This document shows positions 25,321-34,844 of a stretch of 64,000 nucleotides of DNA, piece after piece. The stretch comes from Alphaproteobacteria bacterium (lineage in GTDB: Bacteria > Pseudomonadota > Alphaproteobacteria > Micavibrionales > Micavibrionaceae): positions 1 to 64,000 of the forward strand of contig JAEUKP010000006.1 in assembly GCA_016794145.1 (NCBI GenBank), in the 5' to 3' direction. Below the pieces are notes generated by a model. That model worked only from the letters and a program-made list of their open reading frames with translations, searched no databases and was not told the origin of the DNA. Within the stretch, counting starts at the first letter, position 1; each line of letters begins with the position of its first letter. The position numbers were made by a program, and so were the translations under genes.

Positions 25321-27015
25321 ATGGCAACAACAAACGGAATTACGACGTTAGGAAGTAGAACTTTCCTGTTTGGGGCGGCATCTGGGATAGATACGTCGGC
25401 GTTGGTAACTGCTGCCTATAATGCTCGTAAAGTTGAGGCAGATAAGATTGATATTCAGGTAAAAAATAATACAGCGAAGTACGAGGCGTATGATAAAATC
25501 CGTAGTTTGTCGAATGCTGTCCAGACATCTCTTTCAAATATAAAGAAGAATTATTCTGTTTTATCCGATAACAAGGCTATGTTTGATCAAAGGGCGGGGG
25601 CCCTTTCAACAAATACATCGGTTTCCGCAGCAGCCTTGATTGATGTTAAACTTGATCCTGGCACAGATATTGGAGCTTATGAGCTGACGATCGAGAAAAA
25701 GGGCCAGGCTCATCGTGTTGCAAGTTCTACATCAGGAAGTGCGACCGTGCCTTTGGGCTTTGTCGGTGATTTCTCAATTGGGGTCGCAGGTAAAGCTGCA
25801 ACCAGTGTTTCTGTAACCGCAGGAATGACTTTAACAGATCTCGCCGCTGCGATTAATACAGGGACACAAACATCTGGTGTAAAAGCAACGATTGCAAAGG
25901 TTTCTGCAACTCAATACGAATTGGTATTGACGGGTTCTGATATTAATAAAGAGATTGAGATTACCGGTATTTCTGGTGATAATGTCATGAGGAATATTGG
26001 GGTCACAGATGCGGGAGGGGCGTTTGTAACAGAATTACAGGTGGCTCAGCCTGCTGTGGTTAATCTTGATGGGATCTCTTATTCTCGGGATACCAATAGC
26101 ATCACAGATTTAATTCCTGGGGCTACAATCAATGTAAAGAACGCTGATCCTGGAACGAAAATTAATCTTTCAATTGAGAATGATAATTCAGCGGTAAAAT
26201 CTGGAATTCAGGATTTTATGGAAGCTTACAACAATCTGCGTGATTTTATCAAATCCCAGCAGGTTGTCAGTGATGGTGGAGTGGTTTCTGAATCAGCTGT
26301 TTTGTTTGGAGATAGCATCCTATCGAATTTGAGTGGGTCTCTTCAAAGTATCATCGGAGGATCTTATGGTGCCGGTGGATCGAATCTTGCGACTTTACGT
26401 GGCGTTGGAATTACCCTTGATCAGAACAATAAATTGGTCATGGATGAAACTATTTTCGATACTGCAACGATTGATAAATTTGAACAAGTCCGGGATATTT
26501 TCCAGACAAAAGTAACTGTCGATAATTCTGAATTCAGGATGTCGAAAAACACATCGACTTCGGGCGCGCAATCTTTTGCGATGCAGATTACGATGTCTGG
26601 CCCCACGATTTCGAGTGTATCAGTTGGTGGGGACACGAATCTCTTTGATATCAGTGGAACCACGATTACTGGCAAGGTTGGGACTGTATATGAAGGAATG
26701 AGTTTTGCATATATCGGAACAGCTAATACGACTGTCAACATCGGAGTTCAGCCAGGTCTTGCTGATTCACTTGATGTCAGCCTTTCGAAATTTACAGATA
26801 TTCTAACCGGCGATCTTTCGAAAGAAATGGCAAGAATCACAAGCCAGAATACGTTGTTGGCGGATCGTTCCGCACGTGTTCTGGAAAGAGCAGGGGCTTA
26901 TAGAGATAGTCTTATTAATAAATATGCAAATTTTGAAGCGAAATTAGCCCAGGCCCAGACGGTGTTGGCTCAATTAAGGGCTTTGACTGGAAGCGATAAT
27001 AGTAATAATAATTAG
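25321..27015 (+). CDS. fliD: Flagellar filament cap FliD
   Basis: 564 aa. The N-terminal FliD_N motif FLFGAASGIDTSALVTAAYNARK, D2/D3 domains rich in Ser/Thr/Gly, a FliD_C region (GIQDFMEAYNNLRDFIKSQ, GDSILSNLSGSLQSIIGG, LATLRGVGITLDQNNKLVMDE split over several strands) and a terminal coiled coil ending LAQLRALTG. It caps the growing filament outside the cell. It follows flagellin after a terminator and is 12 bases from fliS. Confidence 0.92.
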   Translation: MATTNGITTLGSRTFLFGAASGIDTSALVTAAYNARKVEADKIDIQVKNNTAKYEAYDKIRSLSNAVQTSLSNIKKNYSVLSDNKAMFDQRAGALSTNTSVSAAALIDVKLDPGTDIGAYELTIEKKGQAHRVASSTSGSATVPLGFVGDFSIGVAGKAATSVSVTAGMTLTDLAAAINTGTQTSGVKATIAKVSATQYELVLTGSDINKEIEITGISGDNVMRNIGVTDAGGAFVTELQVAQPAVVNLDGISYSRDTNSITDLIPGATINVKNADPGTKINLSIENDNSAVKSGIQDFMEAYNNLRDFIKSQQVVSDGGVVSESAVLFGDSILSNLSGSLQSIIGGSYGAGGSNLATLRGVGITLDQNNKLVMDETIFDTATIDKFEQVRDIFQTKVTVDNSEFRMSKNTSTSGAQSFAMQITMSGPTISSVSVGGDTNLFDISGTTITGKVGTVYEGMSFAYIGTANTTVNIGVQPGLADSLDVSLSKFTDILTGDLSKEMARITSQNTLLADRSARVLERAGAYRDSLINKYANFEAKLAQAQTVLAQLRALTGSDNSNNN

Positions 27016-27027
27016 TAATCACCGTGT

Positions 27028-27459
27028 ATGAAGGAATTCAAATTGTCTCATAATCCTTATCAAAAAGCCTCTCAGGCCTATCAGAAAAAAAGCGATGAAA
27101 CCCTAACGCCGCTTCAGATCGTTGTCGAACTTTACAAGGGTATGATTAAAAATACAAAATTGGCAAAGCAGTACTGGCAAAGCAATCAATTGGATGTGAT
27201 GTGCCAATATATTGAAAAGAATTTTAGTATACTAGAAGCCTTGCAGTCTAATATCGATTTGGAAAAAGGTGGGGAGGATGCCGCGTTTCTCAATCGTTTT
27301 TATACTGTTATTTTCTCGGCCTTGACCCTTGCAACATCAAAACCGGATCCTGCTGCGTATTTTGACGAAATTATTTCTTATATTCAGCAAGTTCATGATC
27401 GGTGGTATGTGCTGGCTTATCCTGGGGCCGCTTTGCCTCAGGCTCAGGACCAGCCATAA
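27028..27459 (+). CDS. fliS: Flagellin export chaperone FliS
   Basis: 143 aa at most. Family features: NPYQKASQAYQ near the N-terminus, LTPLQIVVELYKGMIKNTKLAKQ and LQSNIDLEKGGEDA. FliS keeps flagellin unfolded before export. The ATG at 27028 has no Shine-Dalgarno; a TTG at 27043 is preceded by aagga at 7 bases and would begin SHNPYQKA, which fits the family better, so the true start may be TTG. Confidence 0.85.
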   Translation: MKEFKLSHNPYQKASQAYQKKSDETLTPLQIVVELYKGMIKNTKLAKQYWQSNQLDVMCQYIEKNFSILEALQSNIDLEKGGEDAAFLNRFYTVIFSALTLATSKPDPAAYFDEIISYIQQVHDRWYVLAYPGAALPQAQDQP

Positions 27460-27526
27460 AACAGATCAATTTTAATTAACAAGTAACTTTCTTTATATAG
27501 TGTATCTGCGTTAGATATCTTTCTGA

Positions 27527-28516
<990 letters not shown>

Positions 28517-28542
28517 TCCACATAAATATTCATAAATATTTG

Positions 28543-28572
28543 GCAAGCCGTGAAAATGGCTTGCTTTTTTTT
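28543..28572 (+). terminator. Rho-independent terminator after mdh
   Basis: gcaagcc (28543-28549) and ggcttgc (28558-28564) form a perfect 7-bp stem with an 8-base loop, followed by eight T residues. Confidence 0.92.
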
Positions 28573-28629
28573 ATAGATTTTGTCATAAGTTCTGTAAATA
28601 GAAAATCATAATTACAAAAATAATAACTT

Positions 28630-29805
28630 ATGGCGCAAAATCGACCGATAGAGGCATGGTGGAATGTAAAAAAAGATCCGAAATGGGCATTCGGGTCTAT
28701 TCCGGATCGCTTGGCCGAGAAAATCCTTCAAAATGACGGGGATCAGATTGGTGTGTGGATGTCTCATGTCTCTGATGGACATTATTTTGATCCCGCGCTG
28801 CATCAAAAATTCGGCTTGTCGGAAAAAGACTATATCGCGCATCGGGATCATCCGGATGGGCCATTTATGTACTTACCGGCGTCGGCCTTATTAACGTTTT
28901 GTCAGAATATCGGAATTCATCCGGCGCAGATGGTGCCGTTGACGGATGACCCGAGATTGTCTCTGCACCCTACGATTTTACAGGCGCTGATCGATCTTTA
29001 TACCGGTGACTACAGCAGTGATGATGATATTGCTCTGTCACGTGCTGCAATTGATTGTGAATTGCGCCGTTTTGAGCGGGGACTGTCTCAAAGGGACGCT
29101 CGTCGTGTTGCCGCTGCACAGAGAGCTGCTTCTATGCTGTCATCTACCACTCCTCCCAAAAATGCCCAGATAAAATTGGCGCTTTACTACAATGTTGCGG
29201 TGATGGCGGGCGATGAGTGCCTAGTGGCAGGACAAGACGAGTTGCTGGCAGGATCGTTTCAAACTGTGACACTGTTGTGGACCAAGAGAAATAGGCAACG
29301 TTGGGGCACTGAAGCAGCGTTTCAGAATTTATGCAAAGCCATGAAGATCGAGCCTTATTACGAACAGCTCACGAATACGATTGACCCGCTCATCCAATTG
29401 GTCAGAGAAGCAATGAAAAAGGGTCCAGTCGTAACGATTGAGAGCATAGGGGATCTGGTCACAGCATATTTCCCACCGAAGATGATCGATATGTTTGAGC
29501 AGGGCATGGCCCCAAAAGACCAGCTATATTTCCTTGCCAAATGTTTGCAGGACTATGTACTCACAGATGGACGGTATTGCATGGAAAAGAACAGGTTTTT
29601 GTACCTGTTGGAGGCGGTCCCCGACGCCATTGACAATGTTTATGATGGTCAGTGTGACATGCGGCGTCAGGCGCATCATATTCGCCTGATTGTCAATCAG
29701 ATGGTGTTGGATGATAACGCCGAGTATCTGAAGGATATTGTGCATCCGCAGACTGTCAACCCACTCGTCAACCCACTTATGCCGCGGATGTGGCTTTCTG
29801 TGTAG
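28630..29805 (+). CDS. Uncharacterised 391-aa protein
   Basis: No family recognised. A soluble, mostly helical protein: N-terminal WWNVKKDPKWAFGSIPDRLAEKIL, a basic helix ELRRFERGLSQRDARRVAAAQRAASML (split), and a helical C-terminal half. No signal peptide, membrane helix or metal motif. No Shine-Dalgarno before the ATG. The last 29 bases overlap the end of convergent carA. It sits between two terminated housekeeping genes, so context gives no clue. Confidence 0.75.
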   Translation: MAQNRPIEAWWNVKKDPKWAFGSIPDRLAEKILQNDGDQIGVWMSHVSDGHYFDPALHQKFGLSEKDYIAHRDHPDGPFMYLPASALLTFCQNIGIHPAQMVPLTDDPRLSLHPTILQALIDLYTGDYSSDDDIALSRAAIDCELRRFERGLSQRDARRVAAAQRAASMLSSTTPPKNAQIKLALYYNVAVMAGDECLVAGQDELLAGSFQTVTLLWTKRNRQRWGTEAAFQNLCKAMKIEPYYEQLTNTIDPLIQLVREAMKKGPVVTIESIGDLVTAYFPPKMIDMFEQGMAPKDQLYFLAKCLQDYVLTDGRYCMEKNRFLYLLEAVPDAIDNVYDGQCDMRRQAHHIRLIVNQMVLDDNAEYLKDIVHPQTVNPLVNPLMPRMWLSV

Positions 29806-30970
29806 CTGCTATCATGTCGATAAAGCGACCAAACAGATAATGGCTGTCCTCGGGGCCGGGGGAGGCTTCGGGGTGGTATTGCACGCTAAAAGCCGGTTTA
29901 TGGGTGGCGCGGATTCCTTCGTTGGTTTTATCAAACAGGCTGATATGGGTGACCTCGACATTGCCTGGCAATGTGTCTGGCAAGACATGGAAACCGTGGT
30001 TCTGGGAGGTGATTTCAACTTTGCCTGTGCTTAAATCCATGACGGGATGGTTGCCGCCGCGATGCCCCAATGGCATTTTGGTGGTTTGTCCGCCCAAGGC
30101 CAGTGCCAGCATCTGGTGTCCCAGACAAATGCCAAAGATCGGCATGTTTTTATCCAGCAGAGCGCGAATGGTTGGAACAGCATAAATCCCTGTTGCGGCT
30201 GGGTCTCCCGGGCCATTGGACAGGAAGACGCCATCTGGATTAAGGGCGAGAATCTCATCCGCCGAGGTGGTGGCGGGAACAACCGTGACTTTGCAGCCAG
30301 AAGCCGCCAGACAGCGCAGAATATTTCGTTTTGCACCAAAATCCATGGCCACGACGTGATAGGTGGGGGCGGTCTGGGTGGCATAACCTTGGCCCAACGT
30401 CCACAGGCTTTCATCCCAGCTATAAGGGGCGGCACAGGTCACGTCTTTGGCCAGGTCCAGCCCGTTTAACCCTGACCATGTTGCCGCCATTTTTTGCAAC
30501 GCGGCCAGATCAAATTGCCCGTCTTTCCGGTATGCGATCACGCCGTTGGGGGCGCCGTTGTCACGGATCAGGCGGGTGAGGGCCCGGGTGTCAACGCCGG
30601 AAATGCCTGTCAATTTATGGTGGATCAACCACGCGTTCAACTCTTCGGTATTGCGCCAGTTGGACGGGGCGGTGATGTCTTCACGGATAATCAAACCGCG
30701 AGTTGCAGGGGTGATGGATTCAATATCTTCGCCATTGGTGCCGACATTGCCGATATGGGGAAAGGTAAAGGTGATGATTTGTCCGGCATAGCTCGGGTCG
30801 GTCAGGATTTCCTGATATCCGGTCAGCGAGGTGTTAAAACAGATTTCTCCGACCGACTCTCCCTCGGCGCCCACACCATGCCCCCAGATAACGGTTCCAT
30901 CGGCCAGCACAATAACACCGGTCGCGCCGTTTGGTTGTTTGGGGGAGGGAGCAGAGGATTTGGTAAACAT
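29777..30970 (-). CDS. carA: Carbamoyl-phosphate synthase small (glutaminase) subunit
   Basis: 397 aa. Start at ATG 30970, chosen for the Shine-Dalgarno aaagga 9 bases upstream; the frame runs on to 31033. The N-terminal CPSase domain has FNTSLTGYQEILTDPSY and ISGVDTRALTR; the class I glutaminase domain carries nucleophile Cys282 in FGICLGHQ and His366/Glu368 in VQYHPEASPGP. It supplies ammonia to CarB for arginine and pyrimidine synthesis. carB is not in the window. Confidence 0.97.
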   Translation of the reverse strand: MFTKSSAPSPKQPNGATGVIVLADGTVIWGHGVGAEGESVGEICFNTSLTGYQEILTDPSYAGQIITFTFPHIGNVGTNGEDIESITPATRGLIIREDITAPSNWRNTEELNAWLIHHKLTGISGVDTRALTRLIRDNGAPNGVIAYRKDGQFDLAALQKMAATWSGLNGLDLAKDVTCAAPYSWDESLWTLGQGYATQTAPTYHVVAMDFGAKRNILRCLAASGCKVTVVPATTSADEILALNPDGVFLSNGPGDPAATGIYAVPTIRALLDKNMPIFGICLGHQMLALALGGQTTKMPLGHRGGNHPVMDLSTGKVEITSQNHGFHVLPDTLPGNVEVTHISLFDKTNEGIRATHKPAFSVQYHPEASPGPEDSHYLFGRFIDMIAATQKATSAA

Positions 30971-31355
30971 GTCTAGTGGTCCTTTATAACGTGTCGTATC
31001 AGTAACGGCCTTGTAATTTCCAAGATGGGGCACTAGAAAGGAATTCTATAGGCACAAAGCCATAAGAACACAAGGAAAATTGAGTGCATTTTATCAATTT
31101 ATGAAGAATGATATACTCTGTTCAGTGAATAATCTGGAAATCTTGGCGAAAGATTTCCCCCTCACCCCACCCTCTCCCCGCGGGGGAGAGGGCAACGCAG
31201 GCTTAAGGCTATAAGCCTTTAGCCGAAGTCAGGTGAGGGGGCTGTTCTTCGGGTTATTAACTGAACGAAGTATAGATCAAAAAATTAACGAATATACGTA
31301 TCAGCGTACAAAATCTTTCTTCTTTTATGAAAGGGTCCCTTGTTGAGGAAAATAA
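30971..31355. other. Divergent intergenic region carA / ASCH gene
   Basis: 385 bases with no gene supported. It must hold the leftward carA promoter and a rightward promoter for the ASCH-ABC pair; neither is clear enough to mark. The middle contains an 85-base nested palindromic repeat (31157-31241). Confidence 0.5.
31157..31241. repeat. Nested palindromic intergenic repeat (REP/ERIC-like)
   Basis: Outer arms ccccctcacc (31157-31166) and ggtgaggggg (31232-31241) are perfectly complementary. Inside are a hairpin ctctccccgcgggggagag and a smaller stem aaggctataagcctt. The wording ccctcaccc...ccctctcccc...gggagaggg resembles widespread dispersed intergenic palindromes of proteobacteria. I see no second copy in this window. 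Confidence 0.75.
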
Positions 31356-31760
31356 ATGGACATTAAAAAACATATCCAGCTCACGCCGGAACCGTTAGAG
31401 GCACTTATTAACAATGGGGAATCGATAGATTTCAGACTGGATGAACCTGCTTGGGAAGGGGTTGTTGTCGGTGATCTTATTGAGTTCTGGGAAGATTTTT
31501 CTGGCTGGGACATGGAGCCTCAATTGCAATCTCGTAAAGTGATTGTAAAGGTTGTAGAAATATTCCGAGCAGCCAGCTTTTCAGAGTTAATTGACACCTT
31601 GCCAGACTCTTTTAGTCAATATGCGACAAAAGAGGATACTATTACGAGTTTGCGCCAATGGTGGACAGTCGAACGTGAGCAGCAAATGGGTGTTCTCGGT
31701 TGGAGAGTGGAGGTAATTCTAATGAATGAAAAACCCTATACAAATGGATATAAATTATGA
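31356..31760 (+). CDS. ASCH-domain protein (PUA-like fold)
   Basis: 134 aa. ASCH pattern: IKKHIQLTPEPLEALINNGE, EFRL-like DFRLDEPAW, VGDLIEFW, then VVEIFRAASFSELIDTLP and a C-terminal QQMGVLGWRVEVILM. ASCH domains are PUA-like and linked to RNA binding or modified-nucleotide recognition. Shine-Dalgarno gagga precedes the ATG. Its last bases overlap the ABC transporter start (ATGA), so the two genes are coupled, an uncommon pairing. Confidence 0.7.
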   Translation: MDIKKHIQLTPEPLEALINNGESIDFRLDEPAWEGVVVGDLIEFWEDFSGWDMEPQLQSRKVIVKVVEIFRAASFSELIDTLPDSFSQYATKEDTITSLRQWWTVEREQQMGVLGWRVEVILMNEKPYTNGYKL

Positions 31761-33541
31761 CCAGCATTGAATTTCCACGCCGGCCGGTGGCGTTTATCCT
31801 TTATACGTTAAAGAATATGAGTGCTCGCCACAAATTTCTTGTTCTGGCGATGATGCTGATTACTATTTCGGTTGTGATAAGCAATATCTGTGTAATTTAT
31901 GGGTTCCAGCTTTTGGTAGAGCGGATTCCCACAAGTGACAATCAACACGTATGGAAGGATTTGGCGTATCCTTTTGGCATTGTTGCGGTAGGGGTTCTTT
32001 TTTTAACGGTTATTGCTCGTTCCAAAGATATTTTTGATGCTTTGGTCGTTCCCGAACTGTTAAGTGATCTCAGAGAACGCGTTTTTTACAGTGTATTGGA
32101 TCATTCGCATGAATATTTCCACAACCGCTTTGCGGGAGAATTGGCCAATAAAATCAATATTTTAATTTTGTCTTTTCGGGATATTTTATTAGCGCGGATC
32201 AATGAAGGAGTTATCCCGATTATAGCCGCCACGATATCATCGTTTATCCTTTTATGGTTTGTGGATTCTTCTTTATCTTGGATTCTCATCGGAGTGGTTA
32301 GCCTTGTTATGATGTGCTCCTACGGTTTGGGGAAAATGTTGGGGCGAGCGTCCGCCCATTTGGCAGATGCAGAGTCGGATATATCCGGGCAGTTGGTGGA
32401 TGCGATGACGAACGTATCCAGTATAAAAATATTCGCCCGGAAACGGCATGAGATTTCTTTGCTCCGCGATATTCATCGTCCCTATATTGGGGCATATCGT
32501 CAGTATATAAAACAACAGATTATTTTCTGGGGGAGCTTTGATATCATTATGAGCGGCTTCGTACTGGGTTTCATTTGGTATTTGATTGCTCACAAGGACA
32601 GTAATTCCTACTCTGCCGGAGATATCGCCGTGTGTGTATTGGTGGCATGGGATATGTGGTGGCGCATGGGGATCTTCTCATGGCACTTAACCCAATTATC
32701 CGGCGATTTGGGGCGGATGCAAAGTGCGTTGAATGAATTTGTGGTGCCGATCGGGGTTCAGGATCCAGATAATGCTGTCGAGCTGACGGTTCCCCACGGG
32801 CAAATTACCTTTGACCGCATGGGCTTTACGTACCAATCCGGTCATCGTGTATTTGATGATTTTCAATTGGTCATTCCTCCGGCGCAAAAAATCGGGATTG
32901 TCGGCTTGTCGGGGGCGGGGAAGACAACCCTGTGCCATTTATTGATGCGCAATTATGATGTGACTTCGGGGACAATTGCGATTGACGGACAGGATATTGC
33001 AGGCGTCACCCAAGACAGTTTGCGCCGGAATATCGCGGTTATTCCGCAAGATCCGTCTTTGTTCCACCGCAGTTTGTACGAAAATATCCTCTATGGACGG
33101 CCAGAGGCCAGCGAAGCCGAGGTCATGGCGGCCGCAAAAGCGGCACAGGCGCATGACTTTATCCTTGCCACTCCGCATGGATATAACACGTTGGTCGGGG
33201 AGCGGGGCATCAAATTATCGGGTGGGCAACGGCAGAGGATTGCCATTGCGCGGGCCATTTTAAAAGATGCGCCGATCCTGATTCTGGATGAAGCAACTTC
33301 TGCCTTGGACTCGGACACAGAACGCCTGATCCAAACGGCTTTGGATACGGCGATGCAAGGGCGGACGACGTTGGTGGTGGCGCACCGTCTATCGACTTTG
33401 GCGCATATGGATCGGTTGATTGTGATGCAAAATGGCCGGATTGTCGAAGATGGCACGCAAGCGGAGTTGATGGCCTTAAAGGGAGCTTTTGCTCATTTGT
33501 GGAGCCTTCAGGCCGGTGGGTTCTTGCCGCATAAAATCTGA
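31757..33541 (+). CDS. ABC exporter, fused permease and ATPase (MsbA-type)
   Basis: 594 aa. A six-helix exporter domain (about 25-310) followed by a nucleotide-binding domain with Walker A GLSGAGKT (383-390), Q-loop IPQDPSLF, signature LSGGQRQR (487-494), Walker B ILILDEATSALD (507-518) and switch His in VVAHRLST. It probably works as a homodimer exporting lipid, peptide or drug from the inner membrane; the substrate is not readable. It is coupled by 4 bases to the ASCH gene. Confidence 0.93.
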   Translation: MTSIEFPRRPVAFILYTLKNMSARHKFLVLAMMLITISVVISNICVIYGFQLLVERIPTSDNQHVWKDLAYPFGIVAVGVLFLTVIARSKDIFDALVVPELLSDLRERVFYSVLDHSHEYFHNRFAGELANKINILILSFRDILLARINEGVIPIIAATISSFILLWFVDSSLSWILIGVVSLVMMCSYGLGKMLGRASAHLADAESDISGQLVDAMTNVSSIKIFARKRHEISLLRDIHRPYIGAYRQYIKQQIIFWGSFDIIMSGFVLGFIWYLIAHKDSNSYSAGDIAVCVLVAWDMWWRMGIFSWHLTQLSGDLGRMQSALNEFVVPIGVQDPDNAVELTVPHGQITFDRMGFTYQSGHRVFDDFQLVIPPAQKIGIVGLSGAGKTTLCHLLMRNYDVTSGTIAIDGQDIAGVTQDSLRRNIAVIPQDPSLFHRSLYENILYGRPEASEAEVMAAAKAAQAHDFILATPHGYNTLVGERGIKLSGGQRQRIAIARAILKDAPILILDEATSALDSDTERLIQTALDTAMQGRTTLVVAHRLSTLAHMDRLIVMQNGRIVEDGTQAELMALKGAFAHLWSLQAGGFLPHKI

Positions 33542-33612
33542 AATTTATGATAAAGATGGATTTTAAGGCCAGAAGAGTTTAAAAACAAAGATCTTCAGAA
33601 AGGGAACATAAA

Positions 33613-34077
33613 ATGTCAGAAATTCGTACAGTACTTACCAATGCCATGAAAGATGCCATGCGGGCGAAAGATGAATTAACATTAAATACCGTGCGTATGA
33701 TTATATCCAAAATGAAAGCCGAAGACATTGAGGCAAGGCCAAAAGGCAATCCAGATGGTATCTCTGATGGTGAAATTTTATCTCTTATGCAGGGTATGAT
33801 CAAACAACGTCAGGAATCATCGAAAATGTATCGTGATGGCGGGCGTCCGGAACTTGCTGAAAAGGAGGAATCTGAAATTACAATCATTGAAAAATTCCTT
33901 CCTGCCCAGATGTCTGATTCCGATGTGGAAACGGTTGTTATAGGTTTGATTTCTTCTGTGGGAGCTTCTGGCATCAAAGACATGGGGAAAGTTATGGCTG
34001 AATTGAAAACAAAATATGCAGGTCAACTTGATATGGGGAAAGCAGGGGCTATCGTTAAACAGAAATTGGCCGGGTAG
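33613..34077 (+). CDS. yqeY: GatB/YqeY domain protein
   Basis: 154 aa with the whole YqeY pattern: AMKDAMRAKDELTLNTVRMIIS, a central KQRQESSKMYRDGGRPELAEKEE and the C-terminal FLPAQMSD and DMGKVMAELKTKYAGQLDMG. The domain is shared with the tRNA-binding tail of GatB; the free protein's role is not settled. Shine-Dalgarno aaaggga. It lies 27 bases before pdxJ. Confidence 0.93.
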   Translation: MSEIRTVLTNAMKDAMRAKDELTLNTVRMIISKMKAEDIEARPKGNPDGISDGEILSLMQGMIKQRQESSKMYRDGGRPELAEKEESEITIIEKFLPAQMSDSDVETVVIGLISSVGASGIKDMGKVMAELKTKYAGQLDMGKAGAIVKQKLAG

Positions 34078-34104
34078 TTTCTTATTTAAATAGAGGATTT
34101 TTGA

Positions 34105-34839
34105 ATGACTCGCTTAAGTATCAATCTGAATAAGGTTGCTTTGTTGCGTAATCAGCGGGATTGTGGATACCCATCTGTTCTTGGGGCTGCGAAAGCGGTG
34201 ATCGCGGCAGGCGCTCATGGTATTACCATTCATCCACGCCCTGATGAGCGGCATATTCGGAGAACAGATGTTTATGAGTTGGAGGTGCTTCTGAAATCTC
34301 TTCCCAGTATAGAATTTAATATCGAAGGGTATCCAACCCCGGATTTTCTGGAGCTGGTTTGCTCTATATCCTGTGATCAAGTAACACTGGTTCCTGATGC
34401 GCCGGATCAAAGAACATCTGATCATGGATGGGATGTTGCGGGCCATTTCAATGAATTAAAAGACGTTGTTTTCAAAATCAAAAATTCAGGGGCCAGAGTC
34501 TCTGTATTTATTGATCCGAACCCTGATATCGCAAGGTTGGCAGCACAGATTGGTGCTGATCGTATTGAGTTATATACTGGTCCATATTTTGAAAAAACAA
34601 TTCCTCTGACGGTCTATCAAGTAACAGCAGATACAGCAATATCCTGTGGTTTGGGTGTGAATGCTGGACATGATTTAAATTTAGAAAATCTTTCGCGATT
34701 TATCAAAGCGATTCCAGAATGTAAAGAAGTTTCAATTGGTCATGCCATTACATCCGATGCCCTTGATATGGGCTGGGATAGGGCCGTTAAGGCGTATCTG
34801 GCTGCAATAGGAAATGAAATATCTATCATCCAGAGATAA
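34105..34839 (+). CDS. pdxJ: Pyridoxine 5'-phosphate synthase
   Basis: 244 aa, the normal size. It condenses 1-deoxyxylulose-5-P and 3-amino-2-oxopropyl phosphate to pyridoxine 5'-phosphate. Motifs: SINLNKVALLRN, HPRPDERHIR, FNIEGYPT with catalytic Glu, QVTLVPDAPDQ, GVNAGHDLNLENL and VSIGHAI. Shine-Dalgarno gaggat before the ATG. It converges on the M20 amidohydrolase with only 5 bases between the stops and no visible terminator. Confidence 0.97.
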   Translation: MTRLSINLNKVALLRNQRDCGYPSVLGAAKAVIAAGAHGITIHPRPDERHIRRTDVYELEVLLKSLPSIEFNIEGYPTPDFLELVCSISCDQVTLVPDAPDQRTSDHGWDVAGHFNELKDVVFKIKNSGARVSVFIDPNPDIARLAAQIGADRIELYTGPYFEKTIPLTVYQVTADTAISCGLGVNAGHDLNLENLSRFIKAIPECKEVSIGHAITSDALDMGWDRAVKAYLAAIGNEISIIQR

Positions 34840-34844
34840 GAAGT

